A stretch of 64,000 nucleotides of DNA from Cupriavidus alkaliphilus (GCF_900094595.1 NZ_FMAD01000015.1:62001-126000), one strand, 5' to 3'; shown: positions 50,386-59,835, counted from the first letter of the stretch. The notes: generated from the sequence alone by a model not told the origin. Numbers and translations are program-made.

Positions 50386-51255
50386 ATGGACGCCTCTACC
50401 TTCGACAACCTCAAGACCCTGGTGGTCTCCTACGCCACCGAATTCGGCGTCAAGATCCTGGCGGCCCTCGCCTTCTGGGTCATTGGCCGCTGGCTGATCC
50501 ATTTTGTCGTGCGCATGGTGCAGAATGCGCTCGGCAAGCAGAAGGTGGACCCCACGCTGCTGCGCTATGTCGGCTCCATCGTCACCGTAACGCTGAACGT
50601 GGTGCTGGTGATCGGCATCCTCGGCTTCTTCGGCATCCAGACCACCACCTTTGCCGCGCTGATCGCCGCCGCCGGCGTGGCCATCGGCATGGCTTGGTCG
50701 GGGCTGATGGCAAACTTCGCCGCCGGCGCCTTCCTGGTGGTACTGCGGCCGTTCAAGGTGGGCGACTTCGTCACCATCGGCGGCGTGACCGGAACGGTGC
50801 GCGAAATCGGCCTGTTCGCCACCACGCTGGACACGCCGGACAATGTCCAGACCGTGATCGGCAACAACAAGATCTTCAGCGACACCATCCAGAACTTCAC
50901 CGCCAATGCGTTCCGGCGCGTGGAACTGAAAGCGCAGCTGGCCGGCAGCACCGACGTGGCCGACGCCGTGGCGCTGCTGAAGAGCCGCATCGCGGCGATC
51001 CCTAACGTGCTGGCCGAGCCGCCGGTCGACGTCGAAATCCTCGAGTTCACGCTGGTCGGCCCGGTGCTCGCGGTGCGGCCCTATTGCCATAACGACCATT
51101 ACTGGCAAGTCTATTTCGACACCAACCGCGTCATCCGCGAATGCTTTGGCCAGGCCGGCTACGCCGCGCCGATGCCGGCGCACATGGTGGTGGTGCAGCA
51201 GGCCGGGGTGCCGCACGCCGCCGCGGAGCAAGCCGCGGCACAGCAGGCCGCCTGA
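50386..51255 (+). CDS. mscS: Small-conductance mechanosensitive channel MscS
   Basis: 289 residues, the size of E. coli MscS. Three membrane helices (about 16-38, 58-80, 85-110); TM3 has the Gly/Ala-packed pore GVAIGMAWSGLMANFAAGAFLV in parts. The beta domain follows with RPFKVGDFVTIGGVTGTVREI in parts, then the mixed C-terminal domain. It releases solutes on osmotic downshock. AAAGGA 8 bases before the ATG. Confidence 0.94.
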   Translation: MDASTFDNLKTLVVSYATEFGVKILAALAFWVIGRWLIHFVVRMVQNALGKQKVDPTLLRYVGSIVTVTLNVVLVIGILGFFGIQTTTFAALIAAAGVAIGMAWSGLMANFAAGAFLVVLRPFKVGDFVTIGGVTGTVREIGLFATTLDTPDNVQTVIGNNKIFSDTIQNFTANAFRRVELKAQLAGSTDVADAVALLKSRIAAIPNVLAEPPVDVEILEFTLVGPVLAVRPYCHNDHYWQVYFDTNRVIRECFGQAGYAAPMPAHMVVVQQAGVPHAAAEQAAAQQAA

Positions 51256-51272
51256 ACTGGCGCGGCGCGGCT

Positions 51273-52496
51273 TCAGCGGGCGCTCGGGCGCGCGTGTGCG
51301 CCTGAACGCCCGTAATGTCGCATCAGCACCGCGCCGGCGCCACAGGCCGCCATCACCACGCCCAGCGGCAGCGCGCTGCCGTCGCGCCATACGCTGACCG
51401 CGGCGCCGCCGAGCGTGCCGAGCGAAAACTGCAACGTCCCCATCAGCGCCGAAGCCGTGCCGGCGCGATGCCCCTGGTGCGCCAGCGCCAGCGCCGAGGC
51501 GTTCGGCGAGACGCAGCCCAGCGCACCGATAAACACGAAGAACCCGCCCAGCAGCACCGGCAGCACCGCCATCCCCGCCAGCGCGGCCAGTGCCAGCACC
51601 AGCCCCGCGGCCAGCGCCGCCAGCAGCGTGGCCCCCAGCACCTGGTCGAGCGAGCGCCCGCGCACCAGCCGGGCATTGAGCTGCGACATCGTGATCAGCC
51701 CGAGCGCATTGGCGCCGAACACAAAACCATAGTGCGACGGTGCGATGCCGTGCAGTTCGATCAGCACAAAAGGCGAGCCCGAGATATAAGCAAACATGCC
51801 CGCCGAGCCGAAGCCGGCCGACAGCGAGTAGCCCAGGAACTCCCGGTCGCGCAGCAGTTCCGCGTAGCTGCGGGCCACCGTGCCGAGCCGCAGCGGCGCC
51901 GCATTGCCGCGGTCCAGCGATTCCTCCATGCGCAGGTGGACCAGCAGCAGGATCAGCAGGCCGGCCCCCGCCAGCACCCAGAAGATGGCGCGCCAGCCCG
52001 ATACGGTCAGCACCGCGCCGCCGATGATCGGTGCCAGGATCGGCGCAACCCCCATCACCAGCATCAGCGAGGAAAACGCCCGCGCCGATTCATGCGCCTC
52101 GAGCCGGTCGCGGATCACCGCCCGGGCCATGACCATGCCGGCACAGCCCCCCAGCGCCTGCAGGAAGCGCCATAGCATCAGCGATTCCACGTTGCGCGCC
52201 AGCGCGCAGCCCACCGCGGCGATGATGTAAAGACATAGCCCGACATAGAGCGGCGGCTTGCGCCCGAAGCGGTCGCTGAAGGGACCATAGAAGGCCTGTC
52301 CGAGCGCCAGCCCGACCAGGAAGGTGCCGAGGGTCAGCTGGACCTGGCCGATGTCGACGCCCAGGTCGCCGGCCAGTGTCGGGAAACTCGGCAGGTACAT
52401 GTCGATCGACAGCGGCGCGATCGCCATCAGCGAGCCGCAGATCAGCAGCCAGGCAGGGAAACGCGGCGTCGACGCGGCGCTTGGGGGATGAGGCAT
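51273..52496 (-). CDS. Bcr/CflA-family drug exporter
   Basis: 407 residues, 12 membrane helices, major facilitator superfamily. APLSIDMYLPSFPTLAGDLG is the Bcr/CflA entrance helix and GPFSDRFGRKPPLYVG the loop 2-3 signature. It exports small molecules, possibly bicyclomycin, sulfonamides or amino acids as in E. coli Bcr. The start is set by MPHPPSAASTPRFPAW; the longer frame upstream is not family-like. Tail to tail with mscS. Confidence 0.93.
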   Translation of the reverse strand: MPHPPSAASTPRFPAWLLICGSLMAIAPLSIDMYLPSFPTLAGDLGVDIGQVQLTLGTFLVGLALGQAFYGPFSDRFGRKPPLYVGLCLYIIAAVGCALARNVESLMLWRFLQALGGCAGMVMARAVIRDRLEAHESARAFSSLMLVMGVAPILAPIIGGAVLTVSGWRAIFWVLAGAGLLILLLVHLRMEESLDRGNAAPLRLGTVARSYAELLRDREFLGYSLSAGFGSAGMFAYISGSPFVLIELHGIAPSHYGFVFGANALGLITMSQLNARLVRGRSLDQVLGATLLAALAAGLVLALAALAGMAVLPVLLGGFFVFIGALGCVSPNASALALAHQGHRAGTASALMGTLQFSLGTLGGAAVSVWRDGSALPLGVVMAACGAGAVLMRHYGRSGAHARPSAR

Positions 52497-52899
52497 GGAG
52501 GACAGTATCCGAGGGCAATGGCGGGGGCGATGGCGCTGCCCTGCGCGACCGAGCGGCCGGGGCAGCCCCGGGGAAAGACGCAATTGTTGCACAACATAAC
52601 CAATGCAGCCGCGGACCCCGCGACGTTGGCACGCGGCCGTTGGCGCAGCATGACCGCCCTGCTGCATTGCGTCGCCGAAGTCGGGTCCGGCAAAGCTGGC
52701 AAACCTGGCAGGTTTGGTGAATAGTGGTGCCAGGCCCTGTTGTTCATGGGCAGGGCATGGCGGCAACGCTACGACGCTTGCGGGGTGCGACTTTCATGCG
52801 TGCCGGCGTGGAGGGTACAATGCCAGCCTGTCGGCGTAAGACTCGCCGTCGGCCTCGCAGAGAGGGACGACAGTACAGGTCCCCGCAACATTAGCCTGC
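52497..52899. other. 403-base region between the Bcr gene and the secreted-protein gene
   Basis: Divergent promoter region. Only the TGTTG-CA-CAACA palindrome at 52585-52596 stands out. The open frame extending the Bcr gene upstream does not look coding. Nothing else recognisable. Confidence 0.55.
52585..52596. promoter_or_regulatory. TGTTG-CA-CAACA palindrome
   Basis: Perfect five-base arms with a two-base spacer, 89 bases upstream of the Bcr-type exporter start on the minus strand. A possible repressor site for the exporter. Confidence 0.3.
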
Positions 52900-53487
52900 A
52901 TGAGAATACGACAAACGCCGCTTTCCGCTTCGCTGGGCACCGCCGCTTTCGCGGTCGTGCTGCTGCTGCCGCTGCCCCAGACGGCCAAGGCGGCGCCGGC
53001 GCAGTTGCGCAATGCCAGCGTCCCGTTGCTGGTTCCCGCGGCCGATGAAGCCGACCCCGTGGCGCGCATGCTCAAGGGCGCGGCCACCGGCCAGAATACC
53101 GGCGCCGCCGGCGTGCCCGAACTGCTGCGCAACGCCACCCGCCCTGACAACGTGCTGGCGCGCGCCTGCCGCCAGCTCAACGATGCCCTGCCGATCGAGA
53201 TCGACGGTGAAACCCGCCTGCGCCGCTGCCAGTCGGTTCCGGGCAAACACGTCCTGTTCCAGCTGGAACTGACCAACTACCGCGGGCCGATGCTGGACCT
53301 GGCCAGCTTCGAGGTCAACTACGCCGCGCCGCTGCAGCGCAATATCTGCGCGAACCGCGATGTCGAGATCCTGACCAAGCTGGGCGTCAGCATGTTGTTC
53401 CGCTACATGACGCGCAAGGACCGCGGCGAGCGCCGCATTGGCGACGTCTATATCAACGGCCCGATCTGCAGCGCTGCGTTGCGCTGA
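52900..53487 (+). CDS. Small secreted four-cysteine protein (paralogue of 10847-11407)
   Basis: 195 residues: signal peptide (AFAVVLLLPLPQTAKA), then a mature domain with four cysteines at RACRQL, LRRCQS, RNICAN and GPIC, giving two likely disulfides. It aligns by eye with the 10.8-kb protein over about 120 residues (PGKHVLFQLELTNYRGPMLD against PGKIVDFHLKVSGIDASRDD). Function unknown; predicted periplasmic. Possible ribosome site AGAGAGGGA is far (about 30 bases) from the ATG. A strong terminator follows. Confidence 0.8.
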   Translation: MRIRQTPLSASLGTAAFAVVLLLPLPQTAKAAPAQLRNASVPLLVPAADEADPVARMLKGAATGQNTGAAGVPELLRNATRPDNVLARACRQLNDALPIEIDGETRLRRCQSVPGKHVLFQLELTNYRGPMLDLASFEVNYAAPLQRNICANRDVEILTKLGVSMLFRYMTRKDRGERRIGDVYINGPICSAALR

Positions 53488-53507
53488 CCTGCGCGCCGGT
53501 GCCAACA

Positions 53508-53537
53508 AAAAACGGCCCGCTGATGCGGGCCGTTTTT
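53508..53537. terminator. Bidirectional terminator between the secreted-protein gene and opgH
   Basis: AAAAACGGCCCGC (53508-53520), TGAT loop, GCGGGCCGTTTTT (53525-53537): perfect 13-base arms with A- and T-runs, serving the two convergent genes. Confidence 0.92.
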
Positions 53538-53554
53538 GTTTCAGGCTAACAAGT

Positions 53555-56179
53555 TTAGGCAGCGCGCGGGCGCAGCGGCACCACGTTGGCGGCGCGCCGC
53601 ACCAGCATGCGCGTGTCCTTCCAGCCCGCGTCGGCCAGCGGCGAGCCCCACACCAGTTCATGCAGGCGCGCCAGCGCGAACGGGTTGCCCAGCAATACGT
53701 GCTTCTGCGCCGGCGTAAGCGCGCGCGGCCCGTGCGTCAGCGCATGCTCGACCAGGCTCTCGTGGCGCTTGCGTGCCGATTCCGGCTGCACCACGCGCGG
53801 CGTCGCGGTGGCGCACATCAGCGCGTTGGTGACCGGGTCCACCACGGCGTCGACGAAGTTCGGGGTTTCGGCGGCATTTTCGACATGCTGCTGAGTTTCG
53901 ACGATCTCGCGCGGCACCAGCGTTTCTTCCGGGATCATAAACAGCCCCGCGTTGCGCGAAGCGCGGCCCAGCGAAACCCGCGACAGCATCACCGACAGCG
54001 GGATCGACAGCGCCAGCGAGCCGACGATCGGCAGCAGCCACAGCACATAGGACGGGTTCAGCCAGTACACCAGCCCGCCCCACGCCAGCCCCAGCGCGGT
54101 ATGCCAGCCGTGGCGGCGGAAGGCTTCGCCCCAGGTGGTCTCGGCATCTTCACGCGGGGGCGATTTCCACGAGATGCCCCAGCCGCTGTACGCCGCGATC
54201 ACGAACTTGGTATGGAACAGCATGCGCGTGGGCGCCAGCAGCGCGGACAGCAGCACCTCGATCAGCATGCTGGCAAAGAGCTGCACCGCGCCGCCGTAGC
54301 GCCGCGCCTGCTTCATCAGCAGCGCCACGCTGGCAAGCTTGGGCAGGAACAGCAGCGTGGCCGTGGCCGAGAACAGCGCCAGCGCCTTTTCCGGATGCCA
54401 CTCGGGCCAGGTCGGGAACAGCTGGTATTGCTGCGTGAAGTATTCCGGCGGCACCAGCGCGTGCTTGGCCAGCATCGCCGTCGACAGCAACAGGAACAGC
54501 AGCCACAGCGGCGCCGACAGGTACGCCATGATCCCGGTCAGGAACACCGCGCGGTGCACCACGTGGAAGCCCTGCTTGAGCCACAGCCGGAAGTTCATCA
54601 GGTTGCCCTGGCACCAGCGGCGGTCGCGCTTGACCTCGTCGAGCAGGTTGGGCGGCAGTTCTTCGTACGAGCCCTCGAGGTCGTAGGCAATCCACACGCC
54701 CCAGCCGGCACGGCGCATCAGCGCGGCCTCGACAAAGTCGTGCGACAGGATCTCGCCCGACAGCGGGCCGCGGCCCGGCAGCGGCGCCAGCGCGCAGTGC
54801 TCGATGAACGGCTTGACGCGGATGATGGCGTTGTGGCCCCAGTAGTGCGACTCGCCCAGTTGCCAGTAGTGCAGCCCGGCGGTGAACAGCGGCCCGTACA
54901 CGCGCGTGGCGAACTGCTGCACGCGCGCATACAGCGTTTCGCGGCCCACCGCCAGCGGCGCGGTCTGGATGATGCCGGCACCCGGGTTGGCTTCCATCAG
55001 CCGCACCAGCGTGGCCAGGCAGTCGCCGCTCATCACGCTGTCGGCATCGAGCACCACCATGTAGCGGTACTTGCTGCCCCAGCGGCGGCAGAAATCGGCC
55101 ACGTTGCCGGTCTTGCGCTTGACGCGATGGCGGCGCCAGCGATAGAAGATGCGGCCGAAGCCGCCGACTGCGCGGCACAGTTCCATCCAGGCATCGTGCT
55201 CGGCGGTGCGCAGGTCCGGATTGCCGCTGTCCGACAGCACGATGAAATCGAAGTTGGACAGGTGCGGGGTGCGCGACAGCGATTCATAGGTGGCGCGCAA
55301 GCCCGCGAAGACGCGTGTCACGTCTTCATTGCAGATCGGCATGATGATCGCGGTGCGCGCCTCGGCCGCAATCGGCGCGTCGGGCCGGTCCGGCACCGCC
55401 GAGCGCGAGATCAGATGCTTGTCGCCGCCCTTGGCCAGCACCAGGAAGCCCATCATCGCGGTCCAGAAGCCGGCCGATACCCAGGAGAACAGGATGGCGA
55501 ACAGCACCAGGATGGCAATCTCGAGCGGATCGGTGCCGTGGTACGGCAGCACGTTGGTCATGAAGTACGTGGCCAGCACGGTCTGGACGGCGACCAGTGC
55601 CAGCAGCACCCAGCGCCGGTGCGAGCCTGCGGGATGCCATTTGCCTTCGGCGTCGGGGCCGTCGTGCAGCGTGTCCCAGGTCTCGGGCACCGGGGGGCGC
55701 CCAAGCATGCGGCGCCACGTGTTGCGCAGCCAGCCGGTGACGATATGCGGCGGCCACTGGCGGGGCACCATCGAGCTGCGCTCGGGCGCGGGGCCGGTGT
55801 CGGCCTTCACGGTGCCGTCTTCGCGCCGGCGCAGCAGCGGCGCGCCGCCGACCTGCGGATTGCCGTAGGCCATGGCGAAACGCCGCTGCACCGAGGCGTA
55901 GGCGCTGCTGCCGTGCGCCGGCGGCGCTTCCTTGCCGGCCAGGCGCGACTGCAGGCGCGTGATCGCCTCCTGCGCGTCGCGGCCGTCGGCGGTGACCGGG
56001 ATCACCGGCGTCACCGAAGCCAGCGGCGTGGCGGGAGCCGCCGCGGCGGCCATGCCGGCGCTGTCGGCCAGCAGTTCGCTGCGCACTTCAGGCGATACGG
56101 GCAGGCGGTCGAGATAGCGCTCGCATGCCGCCGCCTGGGCCGGTCGCTGCTTTAGGCGGGGGGTAAGATGTAGCTCCAC
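53555..56179 (-). CDS. opgH: Glucans biosynthesis glucosyltransferase H
   Basis: 874 residues. An inner-membrane family 2 glucosyltransferase that builds the beta-1,2 backbone of osmoregulated periplasmic glucans from UDP-glucose. Catalytic features: IMPICNEDVTRVFAGL, LDADSVMSGDCL (DxD), and RDRRWCQGN (the R/QxxRW motif). Several membrane helices flank the cytoplasmic domain (about 210-260, 520-700). It starts with GTG 28 bases inside opgG, so the two are translationally coupled. Confidence 0.95.
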   Translation of the reverse strand: MELHLTPRLKQRPAQAAACERYLDRLPVSPEVRSELLADSAGMAAAAAPATPLASVTPVIPVTADGRDAQEAITRLQSRLAGKEAPPAHGSSAYASVQRRFAMAYGNPQVGGAPLLRRREDGTVKADTGPAPERSSMVPRQWPPHIVTGWLRNTWRRMLGRPPVPETWDTLHDGPDAEGKWHPAGSHRRWVLLALVAVQTVLATYFMTNVLPYHGTDPLEIAILVLFAILFSWVSAGFWTAMMGFLVLAKGGDKHLISRSAVPDRPDAPIAAEARTAIIMPICNEDVTRVFAGLRATYESLSRTPHLSNFDFIVLSDSGNPDLRTAEHDAWMELCRAVGGFGRIFYRWRRHRVKRKTGNVADFCRRWGSKYRYMVVLDADSVMSGDCLATLVRLMEANPGAGIIQTAPLAVGRETLYARVQQFATRVYGPLFTAGLHYWQLGESHYWGHNAIIRVKPFIEHCALAPLPGRGPLSGEILSHDFVEAALMRRAGWGVWIAYDLEGSYEELPPNLLDEVKRDRRWCQGNLMNFRLWLKQGFHVVHRAVFLTGIMAYLSAPLWLLFLLLSTAMLAKHALVPPEYFTQQYQLFPTWPEWHPEKALALFSATATLLFLPKLASVALLMKQARRYGGAVQLFASMLIEVLLSALLAPTRMLFHTKFVIAAYSGWGISWKSPPREDAETTWGEAFRRHGWHTALGLAWGGLVYWLNPSYVLWLLPIVGSLALSIPLSVMLSRVSLGRASRNAGLFMIPEETLVPREIVETQQHVENAAETPNFVDAVVDPVTNALMCATATPRVVQPESARKRHESLVEHALTHGPRALTPAQKHVLLGNPFALARLHELVWGSPLADAGWKDTRMLVRRAANVVPLRPRAA

Positions 56180-57741
56180 GTCTCGGACAGGGTTGTATTG
56201 CCGTTGCGAAGATAGCCGCGCAACTCTACCGGCTTGGTTTCGTCCTTGCGGCGCATCAGCATCGTCATGCGCCAGCCGCCGGTCGCGTCATTGCGCTGCA
56301 CCGACGTCTTCAACAGCTCGCCGTTGGCATCGGCCGAAACCACCGGGTCGATGCGCACGTCCGCCGGCAGCCTGCGGAAGGCCGGGCCTTCGAAGTCCAC
56401 CACCAGCGAAAAGCTCGTGTCCTCCTTGCTGCGGGTCTGGCCCTGGCCCAGGCGAGTCTGGGTCACCCACGACAGCGGCGGCTCTTGCTCGCCGTCCTTC
56501 TGCCACAGCAGGCGGTATTCGTAGTCGAAGGCTTGCTTCGGCTTGGGCGGGTTGTCGGGCACCCAGTACGCGACGATGTTGTCATTGGTCTCGTCCGGCG
56601 TCGGGATCTGCACCAGCTCCACCCGGCCCGAGCCCCAGTTGCCGCGCGGCTGCACCCAGCCGCTGGGCCGGCGCTCATACCACGCGCCGATCTCCTGGTA
56701 GCTGTTGAAGCTGCGGTCGCGCTGCATCAGCCCGAAGCCTTGCGGATTGGTCGCCGCGAACGACGTCACCAGCAGCCGCTTGGGATTGACCAGCGGACGC
56801 CAGACCCATTCGCCGGTGCCCAGGTGGATCGACAGGCCGTCCGAGTCGTGCACCTCCGGCCGGAAATCCTGCGCCGGCGCCGGCTGGTTCTCGCCGAACA
56901 GGTACATGCTGGTCAGCGGCGCGAGGCCAAGCTTGGTCACGTTCTCGCGCAGGTAAAGGCGCGACTTGACCTCCATCCCGGTCTCCGCGCCGGGCTTGAT
57001 GGTGAAGCGGTACGCCCCGCTCATGCGGCGCGAATCCATCAGCGCATAGATGGTGATTTCCTTGGCATTGACGCCGGGGCGCTCGATCCAGTATTCGACG
57101 AAGCGCGGGAATTCCTCGCCCGAGTTGAGCGCGGTATCCACCGCCAGGCCGCGTGCCGAGAGCCCGTACCACTGGTCCCTGCCGAGCGCGCGGAAGTAGC
57201 TGGCGCCGAGGAACGACGCAAGTTCGTCCTTGCGCTTGCCCTGGTTCAGCGGATACAGGATGCGGAAGCCGGCGTAGCCCAGCCCTTTCAGCTTGGCGGC
57301 ATCGACCTTGTGCGGGCCGTAGTTGAACGCGGAAGGGTCGAAGCGGAATTCCCGCACGTTGTTGCCCACCACTTCATGGATGCGCACGGGCTGGTCGAAC
57401 ACCATGCCCTCGTGGAAGAACGACAGCTCGAACGGCGAACGCGTGCCGCGCCAGGCGAAGCGCTCGGGCTTGTACTCGATCTCGCGGTAGCGCTCGTAGG
57501 TCAGCTCGCGCAGCTCGCGCGGCAGGTTCTGTGCCGGCGCCTTGTAAGGCGACGCCGCCAGCTGGCGCGCGCGCGCGGCGACGGTGTCGAAGTCGAACGC
57601 ATGGGCCGCGATCGCACACAGTGCCAGCGCCCCGCCGCCGAGCCAGGCCGCGATCCGCGCTCCGGCGCGGCGGCGCGCCCCCGGCCCGGCAGCGGGCAAG
57701 GTAAACGGTACGGCTATTCGTGGCGTGGCGATCTGTGACAT
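56152..57741 (-). CDS. opgG: Glucans biosynthesis protein G
   Basis: 529 residues with a long signal peptide ending ALCAIAAHAFDFDTV. The OpgG/OpgD domains are clear: ELTYERYREIEYKPERFAWR, SPFELSFFHEGMVFDQPV, YFRALGRDQWYGLSARGLAV, LGTGEWVWRPLVNPKRLLVT and a C-terminal beta-sandwich. It works in the periplasm on branching or processing of glucans made by OpgH. The start is placed at the signal peptide; the upstream frame is not conserved-looking. Confidence 0.95.
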   Translation of the reverse strand: MSQIATPRIAVPFTLPAAGPGARRRAGARIAAWLGGGALALCAIAAHAFDFDTVAARARQLAASPYKAPAQNLPRELRELTYERYREIEYKPERFAWRGTRSPFELSFFHEGMVFDQPVRIHEVVGNNVREFRFDPSAFNYGPHKVDAAKLKGLGYAGFRILYPLNQGKRKDELASFLGASYFRALGRDQWYGLSARGLAVDTALNSGEEFPRFVEYWIERPGVNAKEITIYALMDSRRMSGAYRFTIKPGAETGMEVKSRLYLRENVTKLGLAPLTSMYLFGENQPAPAQDFRPEVHDSDGLSIHLGTGEWVWRPLVNPKRLLVTSFAATNPQGFGLMQRDRSFNSYQEIGAWYERRPSGWVQPRGNWGSGRVELVQIPTPDETNDNIVAYWVPDNPPKPKQAFDYEYRLLWQKDGEQEPPLSWVTQTRLGQGQTRSKEDTSFSLVVDFEGPAFRRLPADVRIDPVVSADANGELLKTSVQRNDATGGWRMTMLMRRKDETKPVELRGYLRNGNTTLSETWSYILPPA

Positions 57742-58108
57742 GTATGCCAGGGTGAGCGGTTGAATCGGAGTGGCCGGCATCGGCGGCCTGAACGATGAAG
57801 GACACGGCAAGAGATGAGCCCGGCGCCGAGTGGCGAGGCCCTGGCGCGGGGCAGTCTGCCCGCGGGGCACCGTGTCCGGGTTGTTGCGATGCGCAATAAA
57901 CCATAGCAATTCGAGACGCAGAAGTCACGTTTCGATCACGCAAGGTTTGAAACAAAATGTTGGCCAAGTCGCCCGAAAGCCGCTCCACGCATGGCTTTGC
58001 GGGCGATGAGGTCACATCGCCGCGAGCCTCGGCGCGGTCAGCCTCGATCGGCCACCCCGGTCGCGCACCGGCGCGGGCCGGAACGCGTCCGGCCCGCTTA
58101 ATACACTG
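57742..58108. other. 367-base region upstream of opgG
   Basis: Leader of opgG on the minus strand and the 3' flank of the repeat-protein gene. The stretch 57880-57960 is AT-richer and probably holds the opgGH promoter; TTGCG-ATG-CGCAA at 57884-57896 is a small palindrome there. No gene seen. Confidence 0.5.
58073..58097 (-). terminator. Hairpin after the PYTDGA repeat gene
   Basis: GCGGGCCGGA (58073-58082) and TCCGGCCCGC (58088-58097), perfect 10-base stem, five-base loop, 11 bases past the stop. No U-run follows on the minus strand, so it may stabilise the 3' end or be a weak terminator. Confidence 0.45.
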
Positions 58109-58480
58109 TTACTTTTTGGCGCCTTCGCTGTAGGGATCGAACTTGCCGCTCTTGGCGCCTTCGGAATAGGGATCGAACTTGCCGCTGTTCATGCCGCCCT
58201 GGCTGAACGAGTCGAACGACTTCTGCGCCCCGCCCTGGATCGGCTCCATCTGGTCGGGCCTGGCGCCCGGGTTCAGCGCGGTCACGTTGTCGCTTTTTGC
58301 GCCGTCGGTGTAAGGGCTGAACTTGTCCTGCCTGGCCCCATCGGTGTAGGTACTGAACTTGTCCTGCTTGGCACCGTCGGTGTACGGACTGAACTGATCG
58401 GCCTTGCCCGCGGTCTGGGCGTGCACCGTGCCAAAGGCGCAGGCGACGGCCAGGCCGATTGTGAGATAGCGCAGCGTCAT
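58109..58480 (-). CDS. Exported protein made of PYTDGAK/PYSEGAK repeats
   Basis: 123 residues: signal peptide (IGLAVACAFGTVHA-QT), then almost entirely 11-13-residue repeats of the form D-K-F-(S/D)-P-Y-(T/S)-(D/E)-G-A-K. Five are well kept (FSPYTDGAKQ, FSTYTDGARQ, FSPYTDGAKS, FDPYSEGAKS, FDPYSEGAKK) and two or three are diverged in the middle. The unit is the same as in the protein at 17335-17676, though the rest of the two proteins differs. Rich in Lys/Asp/Gly, low in hydrophobics, so probably extended or disordered. Family and role unknown. GGAG eight bases before the ATG (minus strand AGGAGATCCC). Confidence 0.82.
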   Translation of the reverse strand: MTLRYLTIGLAVACAFGTVHAQTAGKADQFSPYTDGAKQDKFSTYTDGARQDKFSPYTDGAKSDNVTALNPGARPDQMEPIQGGAQKSFDSFSQGGMNSGKFDPYSEGAKSGKFDPYSEGAKK

Positions 58481-58681
58481 GGGATCTCCTCTCGCAGGAA
58501 TGAGCGCCCGTCGTGCCGGCGGCGCGACGGGGCAGAAATCAACGCTAGGTCAGGGGCAGGCACGTGTCAACCGCGGCCCGGTGGCCGCAGTGGGCGAGGC
58601 GCGTCGGCAATCGTCGTCCACCGCCCCGCATTGCGCTTACAATGCCACTCGAACGCCACCATGTAGCCACAAGGAACCGCC

Positions 58682-59107
58682 ATGCTGACCCGGCAAAACA
58701 CATCCTCTGCCAGCCTCGCCCGCCCCGCCCTGCGTGCCGCACTTGCAGGCGCGCTGGGAGCCGTGCTGCTCTGCGCCGCGCCGGCGCATGCGTACTTCGA
58801 CAACTACCTGAGCGGCACCATCATCGGCACGCTCAACGACAAGGAAGGCGCGTCGCTGGCCAAGTCGGTGCGTGCCGCGCTTAACGACACCGCCGACGGC
58901 CAGTCCGTGGCATGGACCTACCCGGCCGCGGGCCGGCGCCAGCAGATCGATGGCACCATCACCCCGGTCGAGAGCAAGACCGACAAGGGCCAGCCGTGCC
59001 GGCGCCTGAAGTCAGACCTCAAGCGCGGCAGTGCCGAAGAGCACTGGAGCGGCTGGTTCTGCAAGCAGTCCAACGGCCAATGGAAATCGCGCCACGTGGA
59101 CGAATAA
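58682..59107 (+). CDS. Exported protein with glycine-zipper-like N-terminus, RT0821/Lpp0805-surface-protein type
   Basis: 141 residues: signal peptide ending APAHA-YFD (about 39). The mature part NYLSGTIIGTLNDKEGASLAKSVRAALNDT, in parts, then VAWTYPAAGRRQQIDGTITP and CRRLKSDLKRGSAEEHWSGWFC in parts, with two cysteines. The pattern (short soluble beta domain ending in a WFC-like motif) resembles small outer-surface/17-kDa-antigen-like proteins, but I cannot assign it firmly. Function unknown; predicted periplasmic or surface. Confidence 0.6.
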   Translation: MLTRQNTSSASLARPALRAALAGALGAVLLCAAPAHAYFDNYLSGTIIGTLNDKEGASLAKSVRAALNDTADGQSVAWTYPAAGRRQQIDGTITPVESKTDKGQPCRRLKSDLKRGSAEEHWSGWFCKQSNGQWKSRHVDE

Positions 59108-59144
59108 GCCAGGTCGCAACAGGCTGTACCGCGCGGCCCGCGGC

Positions 59145-59732
59145 CTAGCGGCACAGCTTGCGCAGCAGCTCCCCGGCGATGGTGCCGGGGCCGGCCACCT
59201 GGAAGGTGCCGGACTGTGGCGCGCGGATGGTGTAGAGCGATTCGCCGCGCGCAAAGCGCTTGCTGTAGAGGGTCTGCTCGACCACGGCAAACATCGACGT
59301 GGCACAGTTCAGCACCATGCGCTTGAGCGAGGAACGGATCGGTTCGCCGCTGGCGGTACGGATCACGCCCGACGGCGAATTGCGCATCACCACCACGCCA
59401 ACCTGCGTGCCCTGGCGGCGCACCGTCGACTGATCGAAATAGGAAATCACGCCATTGGCGCCCATCAGCGGCAGCCAGCGCTGCGGGTCGGGCGCGCCGG
59501 GATCGGGCGCGGCCACCAGGCGGCAACCTTCCTTGGGGGTGGAGCGGAACACGGTGCCGGAGCCAGGTACCTGGCACTCGTAGAGGCCGGCGGCAGCGGC
59601 CGGCCGGGATGCAGAGGCTGGCGCCACGTCAGTGGCCGGCACCGTGCCGTCATCGGCGTGCGCCTGCGGCAGGGCCAGGCCGAACACGCAGCCAGCCAGC
59701 GCGGCTGCGTGTCGAAACATGCGGAACATCAT
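59145..59732 (-). CDS. Exported protein, surface-adhesin E-like
   Basis: 195 residues from the ATGATG with GAGGG 10 bases upstream. Signal peptide (AALAGCVFGLALPQAHA). A short DUF4124-like segment (LYECQVPGSGTVFRSTPKEG) is followed by a domain similar to bacterial surface-adhesin E proteins: ISYFDQSTVRRQGTQVGVVV, SSLKRMVLNCATSMFAVVEQ and the ending GTIAGELLRKLC. The fusion of these two parts in one protein is unusual to my eye. Function unknown. Confidence 0.65.
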   Translation of the reverse strand: MMFRMFRHAAALAGCVFGLALPQAHADDGTVPATDVAPASASRPAAAAGLYECQVPGSGTVFRSTPKEGCRLVAAPDPGAPDPQRWLPLMGANGVISYFDQSTVRRQGTQVGVVVMRNSPSGVIRTASGEPIRSSLKRMVLNCATSMFAVVEQTLYSKRFARGESLYTIRAPQSGTFQVAGPGTIAGELLRKLCR

Positions 59733-59835
59733 GGAATTACCCTCATGTAGACGGGAAAAAACGATCCGCATTGTCGCACAGGATGCATGCATTGCGGCGC
59801 GCCGGCGCACCCCGATCCATGCATCCCGGCAGCCT

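Noticed and set aside
53438..56155. A 905-codon plus-strand open frame opposite opgH
   Set aside because: Shadow of opgH; composition is Arg/Gln/His-rich without domains.
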